This document shows, one piece after another, positions 1 to 9,599 of a stretch of 64,000 bases of DNA. The stretch's first letter is position 1, and every line of letters begins with the position of its first letter. Both the position numbers and the translations under genes were made by a program. The DNA comes from Adiantum capillus-veneris (lineage: Eukaryota > Streptophyta > Polypodiopsida > Polypodiales > Pteridaceae). The stretch is from assembly GCA_014529385.2 (NCBI GenBank), contig CM043958.1, forward strand, positions 151,946,793 to 152,010,792, in the 5' to 3' direction. A model generated the notes under the pieces. It made no database searches. It was not told the DNA's origin and saw nothing but the letters and a program-made list of their open reading frames with translations.

Positions 1-531
1 AGGGAATTACAGACTGCTGTGTATTTTGCAGGTTTAGGGTTTCGGCCCTAAACGGACCCTAATACCCCCAGGACGTTCGGGGACGCAAGGGACCGCTGTA
101 CAGGTGAAAACAGAGAACAGAGATTTCAGCGTGCTGCAGATTCTCGCCAGGTTTTGCAAAGTGTCCGTATGCGTCGGGAAAGTCACCTATTGCGTGGGGA
201 TACTGACTGTGAAGCGTCCTTGTATAGTTATGCTGCCAAAATCGGGCTAGAACAGGTGTTTCTTAGCCTAGATTGTGCGGGGCAGCTTGTGGGAGATCAC
301 AGGTTTTATTCCCTTTGATAAAGAATAAAGAAATACCGAAAGGGGCGCCAATTTTGGGGCCTACCGGTTGTCTGTGTCTGCTCGGAGCATTCTAGCTTCC
401 GAGCCGTGTGTGTGATTAAGTGTTAATTCCCGTTACAGGTCTCCTTTTCAAAGTGCTCTGTGTGTGTGTCTAAAGTAAAGAATTTCGGGTGAAAGCCAAC
501 AACTACCGCCCTACGGCCGGTTTAAGGGAGA
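1..531 (+). repeat. Family C LTR, 3' part, truncated by window edge
   Basis: This is the R/U5 end of a family C LTR. It matches the 3' part of the complete C LTR at 11463-12928, including the AATAAAGAAATACCG motif near 325, the purine/GT-rich U5 and the terminal CCGGTT. The terminal TTACA is degraded here. The sequence then passes directly into family A pol (integrase amino end), so a C LTR, solo or the 3' LTR of an element starting left of the window, is inserted in element A1. The left TSD is outside the window. Confidence 0.8.
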
Positions 532-1520
532 CAGTAGCGTGATATTCCGTTCGGGATGGCTACTTGATGAGAAAATCCATGTTGTGCGTTACACAGCCGT
601 TGCGGGAAAAGGTTATGACTGAATGCCATTGTCCACCTTTTACGGGTCACCGCGGCATTGCTACCACCATGAAAGGGATAGAGAGATACTTCTTTTGGCC
701 GAGACTCAAGAAGGATGTGGAAGAGTTTGTGCGTAGCTGCTTAGTATGCCAGAAGGTCAAGTTTGATAGGCATAAAGCACAGGGATTGTTACAGCCTTTA
801 CCCATACCCACCCGCCCCTGGGAAAGTTTGCAATGGATTTCATTTTTGATCTCCCGAGAACACAAAGTGGTCACGATGGTATCTGGACTGTTATTGACAG
901 ATTTAGCAAACAACGTCATTTCATTTTAGTGAAGAAAACAGTCAAGCGAAATCACTTAGCGAGACTGTTTGTGGCCGAGATCTTCAGATTACATGGCATG
1001 CCTGAGACGATTGTCTCCGACAGAGACCCCAGATTTACGAGTTTGTTTTGGAAGGCAATTTGGGAGAACATTGACACGCGGTTGCAGTTGTCGTCATCGT
1101 TCCACCCGCAGACTGACGGGCAATTTGAGATTGCCAATTCCGTGGCTCTAGATTTATTAAAGTCTTATATCTCGGATCAGATGACTCAATGGGACAAGTA
1201 CTTACCTTTGGTTGAATTTGCCTACAATACCAAGATACACTCTTCGACGGGGAAAGTGCCATTTGAGATTGTTGACGGTGCTGCGAAGGTTCCACCCTTC
1301 CTAAGCACGAAAGATAAGATTTTTGAAGCGGATGAGTATATGCGAGACTTAGACACGGCTTTTGCCAAGGGTCGCGAGGCTTTGCAGGAATCTCAAGAAC
1401 GACAGAAAAAGGCAACGGATCGCCATCGTCGCGATTTGAAATTGGAGGAGGTTGATTGGGTGCTCTTACGTTTTAAGAAGGCACGCCTGAGAAAGAAGAA
1501 AGGAAAGGAGAGGCTTTTTC
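532..1520 (+). pseudogene. Ty3/gypsy chromovirus A1 pol: integrase, first part
   Basis: Integrase of a family A chromovirus, which inserts retroelement cDNA in the nucleus. In order: the H2C2 zinc-binding region (His residues in HCPPFTGHRG, Cys pair in CLVCQK, about 620-755), then the catalytic core with its first Asp in MDFIFDLP (833-), the second Asp in SDRDPRFTS (about 1016-1040) and the Glu in the DGQFE context (about 1117-1131). The core runs to KKGKERLF at 1520. A one-base loss near 827 splits the reading frame. The coding sequence is cut exactly where the LTR of A2 begins and resumes at 7125. The RT and RNase H of this copy are not seen; a C LTR occupies the left end. Confidence 0.9.
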
Positions 1521-2120
1521 TGTCGCAAAGTGATGACGTGGCTACGGAGAAACCCTAATTTCAGGCTGAAAACCTAAAATCCCTGCAAACCCTAAAATCT
1601 GCCAGAAACCCTAATTTCTGTCAGCAAACCCTAATTTCTGTCGGGGTGCCATGTGGCAGTAGCAAAGCAGTACGGAATCCCAGAAATTGCGTCGGAAATT
1701 GCGGCAGCTTTTTGAGTTGCTTTTGCGGCAGTTTTGGACTCTATGCCATGGGAAGAGAGAGAACTTGCTTTTTTTTGTTAAAAAAAAGACTCTCTAAGAG
1801 AGAGAGAACTGATGCTTTTGATTTTGAAGCTTTTTGGGGCTTTGCTTTTGGGCATCCCTTGTACTTTTAAATATGTGGAGAGGGCTTCACTTCTCAGAGC
1901 ATCTGGACGCAGAGTCTGAGAGTGAAACCCTAGCCACTCTCTTGTATTTTGATCTGATTAATATAAAAAGAAATACCGAAAGGGGCGCCACTCTTTGGGG
2001 CCAATATCTCTAGGCACGGAACTTCGCCGGGCCAGTGCAAATCTATTGTGATCTGTGAATTGTTTTGAAGTGGTTATTTGGTGCTGATGCGATTGATTCT
2101 TGACTTGGAGTGTCCAAGTC
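1521..2120 (+). repeat. 5' LTR of A2 (family A)
   Basis: Begins TGTCGCAAAGTGATGACGTG, close to the family start TGTCACAAAG. In order it has AAACCCTAAT-type telobox repeats (about 1550-1635), a degraded G-box (GCCATGTGGC, 1647), a short GA tract, a TATA-like TTTAAATA (about 1866), and the conserved R-region motif AAATACCGAAAGGGGCGCC (about 1971). The LTR end is damaged: the terminal GTTACA and first PBS bases are missing, so CCAAGTC runs directly into TATCAGAGCACGG. Confidence 0.9.
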
Positions 2121-2135
2121 TATCAGAGCACGGTC
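2121..2135 (+). other. Primer-binding site remnant of A2 (initiator tRNA-Met)
   Basis: TATCAGAGCACGG follows the LTR. Intact family members have TGGTATCAGAGC one base after the LTR, the standard plant retrotransposon site for the 3' end of initiator tRNA-Met. Here the first bases were lost with the LTR end. Confidence 0.75.
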
Positions 2136-2190
2136 GATTTCTCTTCTACGGGAAATCCGATCTTCGAATTTTTTTTCTTCCGCGGCACCT

Positions 2191-3680
2191 ATGGCTTCGG
2201 GCAATGATTAGTCGACTCCCTCTGCATCTGGAGATGCGGGCAGGGATCACAACGAAGATTCCGGCATGGAGTATGGCCCGCCTAGGCCTACTCCAGCGGA
2301 GCAGCGAGAGATGGAGCGTCGAAAATTGATTGATGATGCAACAAAGATGATGCTCAATTTTGCCAAGGACCCGAAGATGGCAAAATATATGAACTAGACC
2401 TCTTTGGAAGAGGTAGAGACGGAGTGGTAGAGAACCACAACACCACTCCCGAAACCCGCTCTCAAGAAACCTTTTGCCTCCAAGAAATATACGAAGAAGG
2501 AACTAGAGAACGTGGTTGACGCATGGATTGCTCAGCTTTTCGACGTGCAAAAGGACAAAAAGCACGGCAAAAAGCAGAAGAAAGGCACTGACTTCCCGGG
2601 ATATTTGGGTCGTGGGTCGACATTCGACAAGGCAAAGAAACTGAAGAAGCGCGTCAAGTTTGGAGGCCTACCCAGTTCTTCTTCTTCTTCTTCTTCTTCT
2701 TCTTCTGACAGTACTTCTAGCTCTTCAGACTCGTGCTAAGAAGACAAAAAAAAGCAAAAAGCAAAGCAAGAAACAACGCTTCGAAAGGGCACGAAAAAGG
2801 CAAGGAAGTCCAAGTCTCGCCCAGTGAGTGACACTTCTACAGAGGACCCTATGGACAGTTCAGACTTTGACAACGGAAACTTTTATGCGAACAAGAAGAA
2901 TTTTTACAAAGCCAACCAGTATGACTTTCTCGGAGATAAAAGCAAGAAAGTCCGAGAGTTTAAGGAAGGTGGCCAAGCACTTAAGTTTGATACTTTTTCG
3001 GGATACTCCGATGCTTCGAAGGCTTTGTCTTTTATACAGCAGTTTGACATCGCTTTCGTGGGAGGACGCTATTTAGAGCACTCCAAGATTCGAAGAGCTG
3101 CCTCTTATTATAAGGGGAATGCTCACACTTGGTGGTCCACGCTTCTATTAAGAAAGACTGTGCCAGTTAATGGCTGAAATTCAAGAGGCTTTTTATTTCT
3201 TCTTGGTTGACTCAAGAGTTTGAGCGAGATATACGAGCTGCTTGGAACCATCTCCAGATGACCAAGAGCAATACAACAAATTCTTACTGTGAAAGATTCT
3301 GGAGCTCTTTTCTACCCGCCTCTTCATTCAAGAAGATCTCGTTCAGAGAACAGATTGAGTGGTTTACCTTGGGTCTACCTACAGAGATCTGAGACCACTG
3401 CTTGGAACAGCAGTCAGCTTCTATTGAGGAGTTGATGAGTCATGCGAAGAGGGGCTTTGCAATTCACTCTGGCAGTCTGACCTACCCCAGATGAGGTCAG
3501 GACACAACGAACCGGATAGACTTCTGGGAATTAAAGTAGAAAAAGAAAGAGCAACCCAGAGAAAAAGGATGCACGACCCAGGCTTACTCCTCAGGAGCGG
3601 ACTCGCTTCATCAGGGAGGGGAAGCGCTTTGGATGGGGGGAAACAGGACATATCTCCGTGAATTACCCTAATAAGGCACA
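2191..3680 (+). pseudogene. gag of A2, decayed
   Basis: Family A gag, the structural particle protein. The start ATG at 2191 gives MASGND followed by an in-frame TAG at 2209; another stop follows near 2395. The Lys-rich segment and poly-Ser run (2512-2739), the capsid-like Retrotrans_gag region (LSFIQQFDIAF at about 3026, then the WWSTLL block near 3130) and the degenerate zinc knuckle near 3630 follow. The knuckle reads RFGWGETGHIS where intact copies read CFGCGEQGHIF, so two zinc-binding Cys are gone. Several frameshifts are present. Identity rests on alignment with the better copies at 8085 and on the minus strand from 50353. Confidence 0.85.
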
Positions 3681-3699
3681 GAGAGAACAAAATGACAAG

Positions 3700-3987
3700 G
3701 ATGACGAAAGGCCTGAGAGTTCGAGAGAAGCTGAGGACCGTGTACGAAAAGGCAAGATGAAGGTTCCAGATTGTGTGGGTACTGATCCCGACACCATGGA
3801 TGAGAGTACAGAACTTTGCCGAGCTTGGGGCAAAGATAAAGATCAAGAGGCCCTGATTTTCTTTGATGGAGGAGCCAAGGCCAACTTCATTTCACTGAAA
3901 TTGGCGGCGCGGCTCGAGATTACTCCTGATCGGATGGGACTACTTGGAGAGGCAGTTCTAGCGGCACACGGCAGGGACCTATCTTGA
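3700..3987 (+). pseudogene. Protease of A2
   Basis: Retropepsin-like region. The tract CRAWGKDKDQEALIFFDGGA (about 3818-3880) continues as KANFISLKLAARLEI, where DGGA stands in place of the usual D-S/T-G-A active site. The same DxGA form is seen in all family A, B and C copies in the window. The protease stops at GRD near 3985 and is fused to RNase H by a deletion that removed the whole RT (about 1.2 kb by comparison with A3). Confidence 0.8.
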
Positions 3988-5927
3988 CACAGAAAGGAGT
4001 ACCTTTCTCGTGGGGACCCACAGAGGTGACTGCCTTTCAGACTTTGAAAGAGAAATTGATTACGAGACCTATTTTGACTTTGCGGACTTGCAGAAGTCAT
4101 TTGAAGTATATTGTGATGCTTGTGGTCGTAGTCTGGGTGTGGTCTTGATGCAAGAAGGCCATGTCATAGCTTACGAGAGCCGTTTGTTCTCTAGGCCGGA
4201 GATGACAGCACAGATTTATGAGAGAGAGCTTTTGGCGGTTATCCATGCTCTTACTCAATGGCGGCATTACCTACTCGGAGCGGATTTCACTGTCTTTAGA
4301 GACCATCAGAGTTTGCGCTACTTCTTGTCACAGAAGCAGCTTTCGGAAAAGCAGATGCGGTGGGCGAACATCTTGTCACAGTTCCACTTCCAGATTGTCC
4401 ATGTGCAGGGACAGAAGAATGTGGTGGCAGATGCTTTGTCTCGGAAACCGTTGGTTCTGGCTATTTCCGCGATACATCATAGGAGCTTCGAGGATATGGT
4501 CGATCAGTATGCCACAGATACAGATTTTGCAGACATTTTCACACGGATACGGGATGGGGAGATAGTAGTTGGATACTCCCTTCGGGAAGGCTACTTGATG
4601 AAAAAGACTATGTTGTGCGTTACACAGCCGTTGAGGGAAAAGGTTATGACTGAATGCCACTGTCCACCTTTTACGGGTCACCGTGGCTTTGCTACCACCA
4701 TGAAAGGGGTAGAGAGAGACTTCTTTTGGCCGAGACTCTAAAAGGATGTGGAAGAGTTTGTGCGCAGTTGCTTGGTATGCCAGAAGGTCAAGTTTGACAG
4801 GCATAAGGCACAGGGATTGTTACAGCCTTTACCCATACTCACCCGCCCCGGGAAAGTATAGCGATGGATTTAATTTTTGATCTCCTGAGAACACTGAGTG
4901 GTCACGATGGTATCTGGACTGTTATTGACAGATTTAGCAAACAGGCTCATTTCATTCGAGTGAAGAAAACAGTCAAGCCGGATCACTTAGCTAGACTGTT
5001 TGTGGCCTAGATTTTCAGATTACATGGCATGCCCGAGACGATTGTCTCCGACAGAGACCCCAGATTTACGAGTTTGTTTTGGAAGGCAATTTGGGAGAAC
5101 ATTGGCACGCGGTTGCAGTTCTCATCATCGTTCCACCCGCAGACTGACGGGCAATCCGAGATTGCCAATTCACTGGTTCTAGATTTATTGAAGTGTTATA
5201 TCTCAGATCAGAACACTCAATGGGAAAGATATTTACCTTTGGTGGAATTTGCCTACAATAACACGATACACTCGTCGACGGGGAAGGCGCCATTTGAGAT
5301 TGTTGAAGGTGCTACGAAGGTTCCACCCTTCCTAAGCACGAAAGATAAGATCTTTGAAGCGGATGAATAACGCGAGATCTGGATACGGCTTTTGCCAAGG
5401 TTCGCGAGACTTTGCAGAAGTGTCAAGAATGTCAGAAAAAGGCAGCGGATCGCCATCGTCGCGACATGAAATTGAAGGAGGATGATTGGGTTCTCTTACG
5501 TTTTGAGAAGGCACGCCTACGAAAGAAAAAGGGAAAGGAGAGGCTTTTTCCAAAGCTTAGTATGCGATACTACGGCCCTTTCCAGATTACTGAAAAGATA
5601 AATGATGTCTCCTTCCGATTAAAACTGCTATATACTTGGAGGATTCACAATGCATTTCATGTAAGTCTCTTGAAACCTTTTAAAGGTGATGTGCCTGATG
5701 ATGCGGAGCCTGATGAGCAACCCGAAGTGGAAGAAAACGAGGAGATCCTTGTTCTTGAACAGATTTTGGCACATACGGACACGAAAACTAAGGGTAAAGT
5801 CCGAAGGCGGTTCTTGGTTAAGTTCAACAACTATCCTGCACTTGATGCGAAGTGGATGGAGGAAAAGGACCTAGCAGATACTCCTCAGATTGTGAAACTT
5901 TACCTCGATGCTTTTGGTTTAGCATAG
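3988..5927 (+). pseudogene. RNase H, integrase and chromodomain of A2
   Basis: RNase H occupies about 4080-4450 ([29 protein letters not shown], then NVVADALSRKP). Integrase follows: H2C2 region about 4650-4790, catalytic core with D in DLIFDLL context, SDRDPRFTS at 5047 and the DGQSEIANS Glu at 5155. The C-terminal domain and chromodomain (about 5750-5890: EQILAHTD, RRFLVKFNNY, DAKWMEEKDLAD) end at a stop after AFGLA (5927). Breaks: TAA near 4739, a lost base near 4850, TAG at about 5008 and a 2-base loss near 5370. The chromodomain puts the element in the chromovirus clade. Confidence 0.92.
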
Positions 5928-6522
5928 TCTACTCCAAATGGAACCTAGAATTCAGCTTGGCCGGAGATCTGGTGCAGTGGGATGCACAAGAGGGGAGTCA
6001 CTCCACTCCTTTGTCAACAGAGGCCTTGATTTAGATACTAGAGTCACTGATGTCTCTATGAGCTTCAGGGATACCGAGAGCTGAAAGTATTCTGCTGTAT
6101 GACTTTATGAAATGGAATTCCTGATAATGATACTTATTTGTTCTTGACTTCTTGTGAGTGCAGGAACATAGACGAAATGATTGCAGCATTTTGGTCTGAT
6201 TGATCTCGAATAGACATGGTTGCAATAGGGATTAGTCAATCGGATATCGATGAGGTCCCGATTGGACATAGATGTGATTGCTAGCTACATTACCGATAAA
6301 TCATGGTCTAAGATCCGAATGAATGTTGAATGTCATGTGATGTCCTATGATGTCTGGTGATGTCCTATGATGTCTGGTGATGTCCTGTGATGTGACTATT
6401 GATTTTGTACATGTACTAGATGTGTGTTCCTAGTACGTCAGTGTCTGCTAAGACGGTTTATGGCTTTTGTCGGTTTTGCAGGCGTAATCGCGGTCGATTA
6501 CAATGCTTTCAAGAGGGGGGAA
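5928..6522 (+). other. 3' untranslated region and polypurine tract of A2
   Basis: Non-coding stretch between the pol stop and the 3' LTR, conserved in all family A copies. It contains a GATGTCC/TGATGTCTGG simple-repeat run at about 6338-6395 and ends with the polypurine tract AAGAGGGGGGAA (6511-6522), the expected plus-strand primer next to the LTR. Confidence 0.85.
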
Positions 6523-7124
6523 TGTCACAAAGTGATGACATGGCTACGAAGAAACCCTAATTTCAGGCTGAAAACCTAAAATCCTTGCAAACCCTAAAAT
6601 CTACCAGGAATCCTAATTTATGTTGAAACCCTAATTTTTGCCGGGGTGCCACGTGGCAGCGCAGTACGGAATCCCGGAAATTGCGCCGGAAATCGTGGAA
6701 GTTTTTTCAGTTGCTTTTGGCGGTAGCTTTTGGACTCTACGCCATGGGAAGAGAGATAACTTGCTTTTTTTTGTTAAAAAAAAGACTCTCTAAGAGAGAG
6801 AGAACTGATGCTTTTGATTTTGAAGCTTTTTGGGGCTCAGCTTTTTGGGCAGCCCTTGTACTTTTAAATATTTGGAGAGGGCTTGACTTCTCAGAGCATC
6901 TGGACGCAGAGTTTGAGAGTGAAACCCTAGCCACTCTCTTGTACTTTGATCTGATTAATATAAAAAAAAATACCGAAAGGGGCGCCAGTCTTTGGGGCCA
7001 ATATCTCTAGGCACGGAACTCCACCGGGCCAGTGCAAATCTATTGTGATCTGTGAATTGTTTTGAAGTGGTTTATTGGTGCTGTCGCGTTTGATTCTTGA
7101 CTTGGAGTGTCCAAGTCTGTTACA
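6523..7124 (+). repeat. 3' LTR of A2 (family A), complete, 602 bp
   Basis: TGTCACAAAGTGATGACATG to GTCCAAGTCTGTTACA, so the ends are TGT...ACA. It carries the telobox run (about 6553-6640), G-box GCCACGTGGC (6647-6656), GA tract, TATA-like TTTAAATA (about 6863), R motif (about 6970) and the CTTGACTTGGAGTGTCC U5 end. It is followed by the TTTTC TSD and the resumed A1 integrase. Confidence 0.94.
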
Positions 7125-7320
7125 TTTTCCAAAGCTTAGTATGTGATACTACGGACCTTTCCAGATCTCTGAAAAGATAATGAAGTCTCCTTCCGATTGA
7201 AATTGCCTGATACTTGGAGGGTTCACAATGCATTTCATGTGAGTCTCTTGAAACCTTTCAAAGGTGATGTGCATGATGATGGGGAGCCTGATGAGCAACC
7301 CGAAGTGGAAGAAAACGAGG
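7125..7320 (+). pseudogene. A1 integrase C-terminal part, second segment
   Basis: Continues A1 pol after the A2 insertion: TSD TTTTC, then CCAAAGCTTAGTATG (PKLSM), YYGPFQI, and after a frameshift near 7185 WRVHNAFHVSLLKPF up to VEENE. It is cut again at 7320 by the LTR of A3; the frame resumes at 30551 with the chromodomain. Confidence 0.92.
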
Positions 7321-7567
7321 TGTCACAAAGTAATGACGTGGCTACCGAGAGCAAAAACCCTAATTTCTGCAAGAAACCCTAAAACCTGCAAACCCTAATT
7401 TATGTCAAAAACCCTAATTTCTGGAAACCATAACCCTAACTGCTGGTTGAAATCCTAAATGTGATTGAAAACCCTAAATCAGGCGGCAGAAATGCCACGT
7501 GGCAGTAGTACGGACGTTTGGATTTTACGGCGCTGGTAAAAAGCAGATTTGGGCGACGCAATTTGGC

Positions 7568-7657
<90 letters not shown>

Positions 7658-8012
7658 ATATGCTTTTTTTTTACTCTCTTGAGAGAGAGAGAATTTTTGC
7701 TTTTAACTGAAGCTTTTGGGGCTCTGCTTTTGGGTATCCCTTGTAAACTTTAAATAAGTGGTTTAGGGCTCACTCTTCAGAGCATATGGACGCAGAGTCT
7801 GAGAGTGAAACCCTAACTGCTCTCTTGTACTTTTATCATTGATTTATACATAAAGAATTACCGAAAGGGGCGCCAGTCTTTGGGGCCAATATCTCTAGGC
7901 ACGGAACTCCGGTGGACCAATGCAAATCTATTGTGATCTGTGGATTGTTTTGAAGTGGTTATTTGGTGCTGTCGTGATTGATTCTTGACTTGGAGTGTCC
8001 AAGTCTGTTATA
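7321..8012 (+). repeat. 5' LTR of A3 with long (GA)n
   Basis: TGTCACAAAGTAATGACGTG to CAAGTCTGTTATA. It contains AAACCCTAAT-type teloboxes at about 7365-7480, the G-box GCCACGTGGC (about 7494), an 83-bp (GA)n tract (about 7571-7653), TATA-like TTTAAATA (7750) and the R motif (about 7860). The LTR is longer than that of A2 mainly because of the GA tract. Confidence 0.93.
7571..7653 (+). repeat. (GA)n microsatellite in A3 5' LTR
   Basis: Uninterrupted GA dinucleotide run of about 83 bp. The 3' LTR copy of the same position (30052-30139) is (CA)n followed by (GA)n, so the tract has changed since insertion. An open frame reading RERERE crosses it and is an artefact of the repeat. Confidence 0.95.
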
Positions 8013-8030
8013 GTGGTATGAGAGCACGGC
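8013..8030 (+). other. Primer-binding site of A3
   Basis: GTGGTATGAGAGCACGG directly after the LTR; one mismatch to the plant initiator tRNA-Met site TGGTATCAGAGC. Confidence 0.85.
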
Positions 8031-8084
8031 CGATTTCTCTTCTATGGGAAATCCGATCCCCTATTTTTTTTTTTCGCCGCACCT

Positions 8085-9560
8085 ATGGCTTCACGCAAGG
8101 ATCAATCGACTCCCTCTGCATCTGGAGATGTGGGCAGGGATCACAACGAAGATTCCAGCAGAGGCCTTGGCCTACTCAGGCGGAGCAAAGAGAGATGAAG
8201 CGTCGTTAATTGATCAGCGATGCAACAAAGGTGATACTCAGTTTTGCGAAGCATCAGAAATTGCCAAAATATATGAGCGAGACTTCTTTTCAAGAAGTGT
8301 ATGCGCAGTGGCAGAAAACCACTACATTACTCCCGAAACCCGCTCTCAAGAAACCTTTTGCTCCCAAACAATATTCAGAGAAGGAATTAGAAGAGGTGGT
8401 TGATGCACGGATTGCTCAGCTTTTTGACGCTCAAAAGAAATCCAAAAAGCACGGCAAAAAGCAGAAGAAAGTGCCCGGGTTTTTTGGGTCGTCAGTCGGC
8501 ATTTGACAAAGCAAAGAAACAGAAGAAGCGTGTTCACTTTGAAGGAGTACCCAGTTCTTCTTCTGACAGTTTTTGTAGCTCTTCAAATTCGAGCGAAGAA
8601 GACAGAAAAGGCAAAAAGCGAAGTAAGAAACAACGCTTCGGAAAGGGCAAGAAAAAGGCAAAAAGCCTAAACCTCGCCCAGTGGCTGACGGTTGTACTGA
8701 GGAATCGTCTACAGACAGTTCAGACTCCGATGATGGAAACTTTCATGCGAACAAGAAGATTTTTTATAAAGCCAACAAGTATGACTTTCTAGAAGATAAA
8801 AGCAAGAAAGTCCGAGAGTTTAAGGAAGGTGGACACTCGATCAAATTTGACAATTTTTGAGGATACTCTGATGCTTCGAAGAATTTGTCTTTTATACAAC
8901 AGTTTGACATCGCTTTCGCGGGAGGACGCTACTGAGAGCACTCCAAGATTCGGAGAGCTGCCTCTTACTTTAAGGGAAATACTCGCACTTGGTGGTCCAC
9001 GCTTCTTTTAAACAAGATTGCGTCAGTTAAATGGCTGAAATTTACGAAGCTTTTTATTTCTTCTTGGTTGACGCAAGAGTATGAACGCGATATACGAGTT
9101 GCTTGGAACCATCTTCGGATGACCAAGAGAGATACAATAAATGCTTACTGTGAGAGATTCTGGAGCTCTTTTCTACCCGCCTCTTCATTTAAGAAGATCT
9201 CGTTCAGAGAACAGATTGAGCGGTTCACCTTGGGTATATCTACAGAGATCCGAGATCACTGCTTGGAAGAGAAGTCTGCTTCTATTCAGGAGTAGATGAG
9301 TCATGCGAAGCGGGGCTTTGCCATTCACTCTGGCAGTCTGACCTACCCCACAGATGAGGACATGACACAACGAGCCGAACAGACTTCTGGGAATGAAAAT
9401 AGAAAGAGAAAGAGCAACCCAGAAAAGAATGCACGACCCAAGCTTACTCCTTAGGAGCGAGCTCGCTTCATCAAGGAGGGGAAGTGCTTTGGATGCGGGA
9501 AACTTGGACGAAGTGTCATAAAAAGGCACAGAAAGAACAGAATGATAAGGACGACGACAG
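8085..9560 (+). pseudogene. gag of A3
   Basis: Start ATG at 8085 (MASRKDQSTPSASG). Frames then switch several times: NH2-terminal region with TSFQEVYAQWQKTT (about 8270), Lys-rich and Ser-rich linker (8400-8680), capsid-like domain with FIQQFDIAFAGGRY (about 8890-8930), WWSTLLLN (about 8990), YERDIRVAWNHLRMTKRDT (about 9080) and EQIERFTLGI (about 9210). The zinc-knuckle start CFGCGKLG is visible near 9487 but its His/Cys end is disrupted. Confidence 0.85.
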
Positions 9561-9599
9561 CCTACGAGTTGGAGAGCAGTCGAGGAACGTGGACGAAAA

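Larger units (their letters stand above)
1521..7124 (+). mobile_element. Family A LTR retrotransposon A2, both LTRs, 5.6 kb
   Basis: A Ty3/gypsy chromovirus with both LTRs (1521-about 2120 and 6523-7124), a damaged iMet primer-binding site, gag, protease, RNase H, integrase with chromodomain, and a polypurine tract. The flanks carry a perfect 5-bp TSD, TTTTC (1516-1520 and 7125-7129), and joining them restores the A1 integrase frame. It is non-autonomous: the RT domain is deleted (junction near 3987), gag has early stops and the gag zinc knuckle has lost cysteines. Same orientation as its host copy A1. Confidence 0.93.

Noticed and set aside
1550-1640. CRISPR-like spaced repeats AAACCCTAATTTC
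   Set aside because: Irregular spacing and unit, present in each family A LTR. They are plant telobox-type motifs, not a CRISPR array.
7499-7753. Open frame with a long Arg-Glu repeat
   Set aside because: It is a translation of the (GA)n tract inside an LTR. The tract differs between the two LTRs of the same element and there is no coding support.
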